A stretch of DNA of 64,000 nucleotides from Echria macrotheca (Eukaryota; Ascomycota; Sordariomycetes; Sordariales; Schizotheciaceae): positions 372,001 through 436,000 of the forward strand of contig MU839829.1 of NCBI GenBank assembly GCA_030411725.1, in the 5' to 3' direction. Made by a program: the position numbers and the translations under genes. The notes under the pieces were generated by a model. It was not told the origin of the DNA, did not search any database, and saw only the letters and a program-made list of their open reading frames with translations. This document shows, piece after piece, positions 54,396-64,000 of the stretch. Each line of letters starts with the position of its first letter. Within the stretch, counting starts at the first letter, position 1.

Positions 54396-56213
54396 TCAGT
54401 CAAACTGACCCTCAGTATTCCCCTCCCCCATACTCTTGCTCCCCGAGCTCCCGCTCTGGATATGCCCCAAAATAGCATCGACATAAGCCGCCCCACTCCA
54501 CTTCTGATGCGTAAGGACATCAACACCCAGCTCCTTCTCCCGCTTCTGCACGACCTCAACATACGCCGCCATGCCGTCGGTCCGGAACCGCCTCGCGAGC
54601 TCGGAGCTAATCGTCGCGGTGCTGTGCAGACCGGCCAGGCTGACGAGCTGGAGGACGAACCCTTCCTTCGCGATGTCCCAGATGAAGCTCTTGAGGGTCT
54701 CGGGCGTGAAGCCGTGGGCCATCCAGTTGAAGGACGGGCTGAGGTTGTAGACGAGCGATTTGGAGGGGTGCACGGCCTTGACTGCCCTGCCTAGATCGCG
54801 GCAGACGGAGACGTTGGGGTCGCCGGTTTCGACCCAGAGGAGGTCTGCGTGGGGCGCGAAGGCTATGGCGCGCTTGGTCGCGGCGGCCATGCCCGAGCGG
54901 AAGTGGTAGAAGCCTTCGCGGGTGCGGGGGACGTCCCAGTCCCAGTAGACCGGGGATGAGCCGGGCGGGAGGATGGATTGGGCGAGCGCGCGGCGGGCGG
55001 TGATGCCCATGTCGCGGTTCTCGGATACGGCTTTTTGGTAGGGGGCTGGGTCGACGTTGTGCGAGGCGAAATGGGCGAGGGCCGCCTCGTCAAAGGTTAC
55101 CAGCTTCGTGGACTTGACCCATGCCGCTTCGAACGCGTCAATCTCGGCGCCGGAAGCGCCTTTAGCTTCCATCTCTGAGAGAGTTTCGGCGAGGGAGGAG
55201 ACGGACGGGTCCGCCACGCCGAGGATGAATTCGTGGTCGCGCACGTCGATCGAGGACGACAACAGCTTGCCGCTCTCCGAGTCGGTGCGGGCAATGACTA
55301 GGTTTTCGGTGCCCATCACGTCCCACTGGAAGCGCGCCGCCTTGAGGCGGTTGATGTGCTCGCCCGTTGGCACGAGCACCTTTCCGGCCAAGTGGCCGCA
55401 CTTCTTGCCGCCGTGCATCTGGTCCTCGAAGTGGACGCCCGCCGCGCCGTTCTCGGCAAACAGCTTGGCCAGCTTCATGACGGCCGTCAGCCCGCCGTGG
55501 CCCGTGTCGCCGTCGGCGATGATGGGGCGGAAGTAGTCGACATACGGCGTGGCCGCGCGCTCTTCGGGGGACATTTTTGACCTTGTAAACCACTGTTTGC
55601 GGTCGTGCATGCTCTGTGCTTTTGCCATGCGCTGCACCTGGTTCGGCACCGTGTTGTAGGGGTAGTCGCCGAAGTCGGGCGAGACCTCGTTGGTGGTGGT
55701 GAGGACCGACGAGCACGCCCAGCCCGAGATGTAGAGCACCTCCTGGTGCGGCGCCTGCTGCGTCATCTGGACCGGATCGATCGCGCCGAGCGTGTGGATC
55801 GGCTGCCCGGCGGCGGCACGTTCTTGGATGAGAGTCCAGAGCTTGCGCGCCATCACCGAGCTCGGGTACGACTGCTGCAGCGAGCCGCGCTTGCTCACGA
55901 CGTCGGCGGCCGTCCAGTCGCGTTTGATCCCCGCATAGCGCGGCGACGCCCACCACGCCTCAACTTCTTTGACTTGTTGTTGGAAGAGCGCATCTTCAGC
56001 CGCGCCGGCCTTCTCGGCCTCGGGCACGAGCTGGAAGGACTCGGAGGGGAACGCGGTCGAGATGGGCGGGTCCACCGGCGGGAGCGCTGTCATTCTCGGC
56101 AAGGACGTTGAGAGGAAGCGGTTCGCTAGGGATGTCGGACGGGCGCACCTCGCAGCCGGCAGTCGTACGGATACGGCCCGGCGAGGGACCCGCGGAATTG
56201 CCCTGCGCAGCAT
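54396..56213 (-). CDS. mclA: 2-methylisocitrate lyase, mitochondrial, 605 aa
   Basis: Single exon. The frame is open to 56336, but that codon is GTG; the first ATG is 56211-56213. The N-terminus (MLRRAIPRVPRRAVSVRLPA, Arg-rich, no acidic residues, then RFLSTSLPRM) is a mitochondrial presequence. ICL-superfamily catalytic motif KKCGHL at about residue 271 (GGKKCGHLAGKV), upstream VDYFRPIIADGDTGHGG and GVHFEDQMHGG with metal/substrate ligands, and later LLWVETGDPN and SPSFNWMAHG. It cleaves 2-methylisocitrate to succinate and pyruvate. Choice of 2-methylisocitrate over isocitrate lyase rests on the presequence and on the divergent methylcitrate synthase next door. Induction by propionate would be expected. 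Confidence 0.9.
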   Translation of the reverse strand: MLRRAIPRVPRRAVSVRLPAARCARPTSLANRFLSTSLPRMTALPPVDPPISTAFPSESFQLVPEAEKAGAAEDALFQQQVKEVEAWWASPRYAGIKRDWTAADVVSKRGSLQQSYPSSVMARKLWTLIQERAAAGQPIHTLGAIDPVQMTQQAPHQEVLYISGWACSSVLTTTNEVSPDFGDYPYNTVPNQVQRMAKAQSMHDRKQWFTRSKMSPEERAATPYVDYFRPIIADGDTGHGGLTAVMKLAKLFAENGAAGVHFEDQMHGGKKCGHLAGKVLVPTGEHINRLKAARFQWDVMGTENLVIARTDSESGKLLSSSIDVRDHEFILGVADPSVSSLAETLSEMEAKGASGAEIDAFEAAWVKSTKLVTFDEAALAHFASHNVDPAPYQKAVSENRDMGITARRALAQSILPPGSSPVYWDWDVPRTREGFYHFRSGMAAATKRAIAFAPHADLLWVETGDPNVSVCRDLGRAVKAVHPSKSLVYNLSPSFNWMAHGFTPETLKSFIWDIAKEGFVLQLVSLAGLHSTATISSELARRFRTDGMAAYVEVVQKREKELGVDVLTHQKWSGAAYVDAILGHIQSGSSGSKSMGEGNTEGQFD

Positions 56214-56997
56214 CGGACCGCCGGAATCGCTCAGTCGAGTGTTCAGTGGGGAGGGTCGAGGAGTCGGCTTCCCGAGGTGTCTGGGCGGGCGAGTTAGGGC
56301 GCACAGCGGACGGATCAACGCAGCCAGGTGGCGCACCGAGGATCTTGGGCTGCACGATCGTAAAACGTTATATAAACAAAAATTCTGTCAGAGCAAGAGT
56401 CAGCGCCCCTTCAGAATCAACGGTCGCCGGGTCTGACTCGGCTCCGCGTCGGCGACATGGATGGGGATTTTTTGTCAGCATGTTCCAGTGCCGAGGAATT
56501 CAGGGAACTCTTGACTCCCCGCCCTGCGCTGCCATTGGCCAATCACAAGCCGGCGCGCAGCCGACTCCGCCGTTTGTCCGGGGCGCACAGGGGGCTGCGC
56601 GGGGCAGCCCGGCTTTCCTCGGTTCATCCAGCTCAACATGACGTGGGGGTGACCGGCTGGGCATACACATAACTCGCGGTGGTGTTCGTCAGCGCGCATT
56701 GGATTTTGTCTTTTGTTCTAGGTAGAACCTAATATTTCCAATTTCATTTTGGGGTTTTTTTGCAGTGTACAATACAATACACACGGTGTTGGCGGTCAAG
56801 TGCTTCCAAACCCTCTCCCTCGCTTGGCCTGTGTAGCCCCGCATTGGCGTGCTCCTGTTCCAAGACCCCTGCCACAAGCAGCTGAAGCTTCCGTACCTCG
56901 GCCAGAAGTGTTTCTACGCATTCCTCACCGCGAAGTCCTCGTCGCAGCTTTCTCACGGACAATTCTGGGATCAGCACCTCCAATTGCAGTCGGAATC
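56214..56997. promoter_or_regulatory. shared divergent promoter of the methylcitrate-cycle genes
   Basis: This 784-bp region lies between the two start codons. It holds a palindromic CCAAT box (56534-56543) and CreA-like 5'-SYGGRG-3' matches (GCGGGG on the minus strand at 56517-56522; CCGGGG and GCGGGG on the plus strand near 56578-56605). These fit carbon-catabolite control, which is inference. No gene is supported within it. Confidence 0.6.
56534..56543. promoter_or_regulatory. palindromic CCAAT box, ATTGGCCAAT
   Basis: The 10-mer presents a CCAAT pentamer on both strands, as expected for a site serving two divergent genes through the CCAAT-binding complex. Position is roughly midway (321 bp from the lyase ATG, 455 bp from the synthase ATG). 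Function inferred. Confidence 0.55.
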
Positions 56998-58549
56998 ATG
57001 GCCATGAATCTGAGGAAAGGATCCCGAGCTCTGGGCGGAGCTCTGCGTGTAAGTAGCCTCTTCCCGTCAAGCAATGGCGCCCGTCTTCCAGCACCAACAC
57101 AAGCTAATTCCTGACAGCCCGTAGCAGCCGTCCCCGTCGGAAGCAATACCTACTCGCGCCGAAGCTACGCAACCGCCGAGCCAGACCTCAAGACGACGCT
57201 CAAGGAGGTGATCCCGGCCAAGCGCGAACTCCTCAAAAAGGTCAAGGCCCATGGCTCCAAGGTCATCGGCGAGGTCAAGGTCGAGAACACCATCGGCGGC
57301 ATGCGCGGGCTGAAGGCCATGGTCTGGGAGGGCTCCGTCCTCGACGCCAACGAGGGCATTCGCTTCCATGGCCGCACCATTAAGGACTGCCAACGCGAGC
57401 TGCCCAAGGGCAAGACCGGCACCGAGATGCTCCCCGAGGCCATGTTCTGGCTGTTGCTCACCGGCAAAGTCCCTTCGGTCAACCAGGTCCGCAAGTTCTC
57501 CCGTGAGCTCGCCGAGCAAGCCCAGCTTCCCGAGTTCGTCAGTAAGATGCTCGATAGCTTCCCGACCGACCTGCACCCCATGACGCAGTTCGCCATCGCC
57601 GTCTCGGCTCTGAACTACACGTCCAAGTTCGCCAAGGCCTACGAGCAGGGCCTGAACAAGGCCGACTACTGGGAGCCCACCTTTGACGACTGTATCTCGC
57701 TGCTCGCCAAGCTCCCTACCATCGCCGCCAAGATCTACCAGAACTCGTACAAGGGCGGCGGTGCCCTGCCCGCCGAGGTCGACCTCGAGCAGGATTGGTC
57801 CTACAACTTCGCTGCCATGCTCGGAAAGGGCGGCAAGGAGAACGAGAACTTCCAGGATCTCCTGAGGTTGTACCTCGCCCTCCACGGCGACCACGAGGGA
57901 GGCAACGTGTCTGCGCACGCGACGCATCTCGTCGGCAGCGCTCTGAGCGACCCCTTCCTCAGCTACAGCGCCGGCCTGCAAGGTCTCGCTGGACCTCTTC
58001 ACGGGTAAGCTTACCAAACGCCGTTCAGACACAGCCAGTGACTAACCTTTTGACAGCCTCGCCGCCCAGGAAGTCCTCCGCTGGATCCTCCAGATGAAGG
58101 AGAACATCCCTGACTCGTACACCGACAAGGACGTGACTGACTACCTCTGGTCCACGCTCAACTCGGGCCGCGTCGTCCCTGGCTACGGCCACGCCGTCCT
58201 GCGCAAGCCCGACCCCCGCTTCGAGGCCCTCATGGACTACGCCGCCGCCCGCCCCGAGATCGCCCGTGACCCCGTCTTCCAGCTGGTCCAGAAGAACAGC
58301 CAGATCGCCCCTGACGTGCTCAAGGCCCACGGCAAGACCAAGAACCCCTACCCCAACGTCGACAGCAGCTCGGGCGTGCTGTTCCACCACTACGGCTTCC
58401 ACGAGACCCTCTACTACACCGCCACCTTCGGCGTCTCGCGCGGCCTCGGCCCGCTCGCCCAGCTCATCTGGGATCGTGCGCTGGGTCTGCCGATTGAGCG
58501 GCCCAAGAGCATCAACCTCGAGGGCATCCTCAAGCAGGTTGAGGCTTAG
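56998..58549 (+). CDS. mcsA: 2-methylcitrate synthase, mitochondrial, 476 aa, three exons
   Basis: Exons: 56998-57048, 57118-58004, 58057-58549; donors GTAAGT and GTAAGC; the frame closes. ATG at 56998 with a second in-frame Met two codons on. The presequence MAMNLRKGSRALGGALR plus RRSYATAEPD carries the usual R-R-S-Y-A-T cleavage context. Citrate-synthase motifs: KVENTIGGMRGLKAMVWEGS, LHGDHEGGNVSAHATHLVGS (catalytic His), AGPLHGLAAQEVLRW, VVPGYGHAVLRKPDPR and SSGVLFHHYGF, with the Arg-containing FGVSRGLGPL. The length and the E-V-I-P-A-K-R-E-L-L-K start fit fungal methylcitrate synthases, which condense propionyl-CoA with oxaloacetate and often also act on acetyl-CoA. Divergent from the lyase, forming a methylcitrate-cycle pair. 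Confidence 0.93.
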
Positions 58550-61500
58550 ACTTTTTTGAGCGGAGTGAGGACGTGTATTGTGGTAGGAAAAAAATGTGTG
58601 TTTGGATCCGAGGTTTAGTTTTCTGTTGTCGTAAGGAATCGTCATTGTCCATAGCCTACATTTGCATATTCATCACTGTCGTATACGGAGGAGAAGTCGT
58701 GATTCCGGGTCTGTAAAGTGCTGTGGTCTCCATATTTCATCAATGGTGGCTATTTTTATCCCGGCAGAATAAACAGGCACCTCCCTTCCGGTAAGACATC
58801 CGGCTCGATCGGCAATCTCCGCCTCGGAAGGTCCTTCTACTATCGCGTTGTTCCTAGGGAACTGATGGTTGGAAAGGAAAAGGATACGAAAATTTTGTGC
58901 ATGTTGATAGCTGTATTCCCTGCAGCACGGTGGTGCAGTACGGTGAGAGCTGATGGACTAGCAATTGGCAGTGCGTCCCCCCTGTATCATGAAATCAGTG
59001 ATAATCTTGCTTCTCGGTGATGCAAGCGGACCGGAGCGGGATTGGATGCGAATTTCCGCGACATAGAAGCGAATTGGGTTCCGAACTTCCGGACGTGCGC
59101 CGGGGCTGGATGACGGAGACGGCTATACAGCGGGGACGCTGCGGCGCGGGGTGGAGCCAGGCCAAAGCGGGGTGGAAACAACAACGGCCGGGCGGCGTTC
59201 CGCGGCAACGCGACCGAAAGGAAAGCTAGGGAAGAGGGGTGGTGGTATCCCGGATTCCGCTGCTTGCCTTGGCTTTTGGATGACACATGGATCAACCCAG
59301 GATTGGGAATTGGCATTGTGGGGGAGGCACGCCCAAAGACAACATCGGATGAGGCACAGCGGCCTAGCTCGATGTTTGCCGCATGCGCCGCCCCCGTACC
59401 TACGGTGAATGCTTCTTAAGACGACTACCCGTCGCCGTGAATCCCTGGTCTTTTCCTGAGAACGGGAGAAAACCGTAAAGAACGGAGACTTCTCGACCCG
59501 GGGCCGGAGTGTCCGTTCAAGTCGCGTGAAAACAACACCATGTTGTCTTGGCGTTGTTTATTTGCTCGTATGCTGCCACAAGTCAGATATGAGTCTGCCT
59601 CGCCGAACACCCAGGTTATTCATCAACAACAACATCAATATCATCGCGATGGAGACCACGCTGGTATTCTCCACGCAATACAACGCCAACTATACCTCCG
59701 GTGCGTCTGTACCCGGCTCAACAAGATTGACTCAACAGATGGCTCATATATCTGTAGCTATTCTCGTCGTTCCGAAAGACAGAGGTAACCCGGTATATCG
59801 AACAACGGAGCAGACGCGGGCAATATGGCAACCCATAAGACCGCATATTGGCTGGCGAGTATGTCTAGCCTCGGAACTTGACGAGGCAGGGAAGGGTCGA
59901 GACCGTCTGGCCGCCGTCCATAGCCTTGCATCTCCTCGCGCCTCCCGGCACCACCCCGTCGGCAAGCACGGCTAGGGTGCAGACGGGCAGATGCAACAGA
60001 GTGTTACCCGCAGCTGATGGAGGCGGGGACGGCAACTGAGCCGCAAAGGCAGAAGGGGTTAGGAGGGGGCCAAATCCGAACCCGAGTTCCTGGCTGGGGG
60101 GCGCAACGGTGTGGGGCATCCCTTTGCGGTGGACCCAGGGTATCACCGAGCATGCGACCGAAGGACCCCGTGGTTCTGGTCCACTTGAACCCGGCTAGCC
60201 TGCGACTCTGTCCCTGATCGGGAGGAGTTCGTCCGCGACGGCCAAGGAGCAGAATGCCACGTTGAAATGTCGTCGTGGACGCTACGTGGTATCCCGGCAC
60301 CCGTCAGACACCGCCTGTCTTCTCGAGATCAGCGGATCTTGGCTTGCCACAGTCGGGGAACCCGTGTTTCTTTGTTGATCAGTACCTGTCAAGACTGCAT
60401 CCTGGGTTGTGTGAAGATTTACCGTAGGTGTAGCCGCGGTTGGTAACCGATGGTGGCCAAATCTGGACTTTCGCCTCAACACAAATGAAGATGCATGCTA
60501 GAAGAGCCTCGTTCTTGGAACCAATCGCCACCGGGGAAACGTCACCCACCACAAATGTTTGGTGGGGGAAGCGGAAAGAACGAGAAAGGTCCAGCAGGAG
60601 ATGGCCTCAACCGGTAGCCCTGAGAACGGGACGGCTGAATCGGCAAATATTGGAATATCTGGGGCAGCTTTCGCATTTCCAGGCAGCCGCAGGTGCTGGC
60701 TAGAAAGGGCTTTGGACATTTCTCCGTCTTGGTCTTGGAAGGAAGGGCTCAATCTCGATGGCTGGATATCATCGAACCATGGGGATATCGCAATAACGCG
60801 GAAGAAGGGAATAGATGGTAGGGTTGTTCCTGCAATCGTGTCAGGTGACTGTTGGATGCTTGTCCCGGTTCGCATAGAGTACGAGCACGATGTCAACTTA
60901 CCGCATCGACAGGTCCCAGTATACGGTCCTCCGGGAAACACATCGCAAGTCGTCAATTAAGCTTAATCTACGGCCCCTGACTTCGCCACAAAAATAGCAG
61001 CGCCGACAGAGTGCCGCTGCTCCAGTCTCCCGGTGAGAGGGTCGACCGTCCGGGTTCCCTGGCTACCATGGGTCGGATCAACATCGAGCATTGCGCGGCG
61101 GCAGCGGTCCTCGGGCTGGCCTCCGTCGTTGTCCCGGGTCGAGCTCGCGGACAGAAGCATGAATGAGGAAACCAAGGCGGTGATCGCTTCATCCTAGATC
61201 GCGCGCCCCATCGCCACCTCGGGCTGTGTTGTGGACAATAGATGCTCAGTGTCATGTCGCAATTGTTCGGTGTCGCATCGTCAATATGGTCCAATATCGA
61301 AAAGTTTGGTCTCGATCCGATCTGCAAAAGACAGGTTAGATGTCAAGATCCAACCGCGAAGTTGGATGCAGGTTCTAAAAAAAGGTGTGCGGGCTGCCAG
61401 CGTCCGTACCGACATCATGATGCAGCGGAGGTAAGGCCACACTGGGGAAACACACGGCCAGGAGCTCGGTGCGGGAACTGTCGGGAATGATTGGTCCTGT

Positions 61501-62060
61501 TGAGACGAGCCTGTTAAGAGTCGGGTGTCCCGCCCCAATATACGTCTCATTTATCCTCACTTCACCCGCAAATTTGTGTACTGCGACCATGGAGGCTGAG
61601 AAGTCAGAATCGTTTGTCTCGACGCTTAATTCGGCCTTTACCGTGAGTAAACGATGACGGTAACCAGGGTTCGCCAAGCATGCGATTGCCTCCGAGGTGG
61701 ACGAGACGCTTCGAGAGACGGGGTCGAGCAGGTACGGGTGGCCGGCGGGCAATCTCGACGACAAATTAACAACTCCAGGCCAGAGACCGCCAAGCCTAGC
61801 TTCTGGCGGTTGAACTTTGCCTCCGCGGCCGGAAATCTGCGGTGTCGTTCCCGGAAGATGGCGAAAGACATCACGACAACGGCCGTGTGATGAAGATCGA
61901 AACGGTTATAAATATCGGGGCCGCCACGATGTTGTCGACTCTCTTCTTCTTCTGCACCACCGCGCCTTCCAGCCTTCCAGAGCAGAGCAGCTTCTCAAGC
62001 CTCATCTGATATCCAAGTCATCCTCTTCGGTCTTCATCCGGGCTTTTGTCAAACATCAAA
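58550..62060. other. gene-poor stretch, 3.5 kb, no gene supported
   Basis: Several ORFs of 60-150 codons occur (for example 60559-60960 plus, 60498-60956 minus, 61375-61764 minus), overlapping on opposite strands and without motifs. One plus frame at 61654-61720 resembles a degraded Zn2Cys6 finger and was rejected. The last 150 bases before 62061 are the promoter and leader of the DUF4360 gene (a TATAAATA-like sequence near 61908, CT-rich tract near 61940-61960). Confidence 0.5.
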
Positions 62061-62776
62061 ATGCGTTCCGTCGCGTTCCTCCTTCCCGCCCTCGCCCTCG
62101 CCAGCCCCATTGGCCCCGGCGCCGTCACCGATGGCTGGTCTGACCAGCCGGATCCCAAGGACATCCAGATCCAGAGCGTCTCCTTCTCTGGCAACGGCTG
62201 CCCGCAAGGCACCGTGTCCACCAGCATCTCTCCCGACAAGACGGTCGTCACCTTCGGCTTCGATGGGTTCCAGACCTACATCGGACCCGGTGTGAGCCCG
62301 ACCCTCAAGACCAAGAACTGCCAGCTCCACTTGAACCTCAAGGTATGCCGCCCCCTTCCGGCCGCCGGCTAAACAGCCCGGTGCTGACCACGTTGTAGTA
62401 CCCCGGCGGCTTCCAGTTCTCCGTCGTCGATAGCACGTACCACGGCTATGCGCAGCTCGAGAAGGGCGTCACCGGCACCTTCTATAGCACCTACTACTTC
62501 AGCCAAGACGCCTCTGCGACCACCACCACCCAGACCTCCATCCAGGGTGGCCCCACTTGGCAGAACGGCCAGGTCTACACCAAGAACGACAAGATCCCCA
62601 CCGCCAGCTTCATCTACTCACCATGCGGCGCCAATGGCATCCTCAACGTCAACAACCGCATTGCCCTTACGAGCACCAACAGCTCCGCCAGCGGCGAGAT
62701 CACTGACGATGATGCCACCATCGCCTTCACCCAGCAGATCAACCTCAACTGGAGAACATGCAACAAGAAGCTCTAA
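62061..62776 (+). CDS. DUF4360 secreted protein, 219 aa, two exons
   Basis: Exons 62061-62342 and 62399-62776 with a 56-nt intron (GTATGC ... TTGTAG); the frame closes. The ATG at 62061 has a good context (TCAAAATG); the open frame before it starts only with TTG. Signal peptide MRSVAFLLPALALA. Mature signatures of DUF4360: IQSVSFSGNGCPQGTVSTSI, SPDKTVVTFGFDGFQTYIGP, KNCQLHLNL at the splice junction, then YPGGFQFSVVDSTYHGYAQL, FIYSPCGANGILNVNNRIAL and a final NWRTCNKK. Four Cys, likely two disulfides. Extracellular; the molecular role of the family is unknown. Confidence 0.92.
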
Positions 62777-64000
62777 GCGGCGAGCCGAGGTGATCTTGGT
62801 GACGGGACGACGAGAACCACTGCATTGGGCCGGGGTTTTAGGCGGCTGCGGCACGAATTGGGTCTTGCGGAGGGGGCTGCTAATGTGGCCAAAATGGATT
62901 GCCGAACTGCGCCGTCTGGGTTTCCGGGGATCGCACAGACGGGATGGCCGAGGCGCTGGGCAGGATCCGGGGGAGACGTCGGAGACGGCATCCGAAAATC
63001 TCTTTGCTCATTTCCATTTTGACTCTCATAAGGATTTTTCTTCCTCATAGCATAAGTCAATCAAGCCTTTCCAATAATTGTTGCTCCGACCCGCTGTCCG
63101 TGAATTGCGCGCTCTTGCGTACCAAGCGGCAAGAGAATCCTGCTAATAACAAGTTCCGACGATGACGATTGTGTTGCTGAACGTGCCGCTTGATGGATGT
63201 CTGCTTATTTCTCACTCTTTGGCGCCCTCACGAGCGGACTGTGGAACTTGCTCGTTGCGCAAGCTCGTCATGGTGATGAACTGCAGATCAAGCCAGCCGC
63301 GACCAGGCGGGCCTCGGTCGAGGTTCCAGGTTGTTGATTGATGGATTTTCGGAGGAAATTGCCTCCACAATCTTGGTGACTGGGGACTGGCTGTACCCAG
63401 ATCTGACAGTAGAGTAACTCGGAATTGCTTGTTGAGGAAAGTTGCTTGGATGATGACATTCTGCCGACGGGCGGGAAAAGGCGACGCGACCCTAAAAATA
63501 GCGCGTCTGGCCGAATCTGGACAGCGCTGTGCATGACTTCTTCCCCTGAAAACACAAGTCGGCGCGGGGCATAACCGTGGTTTATCCGGTAGATTGTTGG
63601 CCAGACCGCGATGGACAGTGATCAAAATGCTGCTGTCCTGTGTCGTTAAGGGCAAGCCTGATGGTGTGGACTAACGGACCAGGCCGTTGCTCGATGTAAC
63701 CTCGTTCGATCGATGCAGTGGCGCGGGCAAGGTGTTCGGGCGGTGGGACAATGGCGGGCAACTGTGTTGACTTCCATCGTTGCTGGAGCGCGTGACGGAA
63801 CAAGCCGAAAAGACCACCGCTAATCCGGTGCCAGAAGTGAGCGAATTGCTTCCGCCTTCGACTGACTAGGGCTGGAACTCGGGTGTACTGTGGAGAAACG
63901 CAAATGTGTTCAGGAAGACTCTGAGAAAAGCGTCGTTGTGATCTGTGACTTCCCTGTCGTTGGAATAAGCTTCAGCTGGTCCCCAGAAGGAAGGTGGGAT
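62777..64000. other. right-end stretch, no gene supported
   Basis: The 1.2 kb after the DUF4360 stop contain short overlapping ORFs on both strands (for example 63212-63655 minus, 63582-63803 minus) with no family signature. A gene extending beyond the window end cannot be excluded. Confidence 0.45.

Noticed and set aside
60498..60960. Overlapping 133-152-codon ORFs on both strands
   Set aside because: No motif, signal peptide or splice structure supports either.
61654..61890. Possible Zn2Cys6 finger (RVRQACDCLRGGRDASRDGVE)
   Set aside because: Lacks the regular C-x2-C-x6-C spacing and no regulator domain follows; resemblance looks accidental.
1..64000. CRISPR arrays, bacterial operons, intact transposases or reverse transcriptases
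   Set aside because: None seen; intron-rich fungal genes throughout and no mobile-element proteins recognised.

Overview
This window is nuclear DNA of a filamentous ascomycete (Pezizomycotina; a Sordariomycete-like fungus fits best, but the sequence alone does not prove it). The genes are split by short introns (about 45-120 nt) with GTRNGT-type donors, CTAAY-type branch points and YAG acceptors. The families are typical of moulds: a cell-wall alpha-1,3-glucan synthase, NRPS, SAT4/rhodopsin-type membrane protein, HET-domain protein, LysM/chitin-binding protein, DUF3433 and DUF3494 proteins. I rebuilt exon structures by hand from splice signals, reading-frame continuity and family motifs. Models described as closing in frame were checked by summing exon lengths.

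Left part (0-20 kb), accessory and secreted functions. Minus-strand genes: an alpha/beta hydrolase, a DUF3494 ice-binding-like secreted protein whose Ser/Thr tail has decayed into other frames, a LysM-ChtBD1-LysM secreted protein, and a 14-TM-type MFS exporter. Divergent from the exporter is a 2,324-residue NRPS with order A-T-C-A-T-C, the layout of fungal cyclic-dipeptide synthetases. Next come a 12-cysteine duplicated small secreted protein and a SAT4-family membrane protein. NRPS plus MFS look like a minimal secondary-metabolite locus.

Middle (20-39 kb). A seven-exon gene fuses an N-terminal helical region, a fungal ubiquitin-like fold, a Cys4 zinc ribbon and Ssn6/Cyc8-like TPRs; this is the most unusual architecture in the window. 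Then follow a DUF3433 membrane protein, a frameshifted relic resembling the N-terminus of HET proteins, a peroxisomal (PTS1) 4-coumarate-CoA-ligase-like enzyme, a divergent HET protein, and a small helical hypothetical. A gene-poor stretch (35.8-39.4 kb) carries several small inverted and direct repeats. It ends at an intron-containing tRNA-Glu(UUC).

Right part (39-64 kb), mostly core metabolism. It holds alpha-1,3-glucan synthase (five exons, 2,346 aa), a type-I glutamine-synthetase-like enzyme, an NAD-type SDR, and the divergent pair 2-methylisocitrate lyase / 2-methylcitrate synthase. That pair gives two key mitochondrial steps of propionyl-CoA detoxification and shares a 784-bp promoter with a palindromic CCAAT box. 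A DUF4360 secreted protein closes the gene set. Long stretches (47.2-50.2, 58.6-62.0, 62.8-64.0 kb) show no gene I can support.
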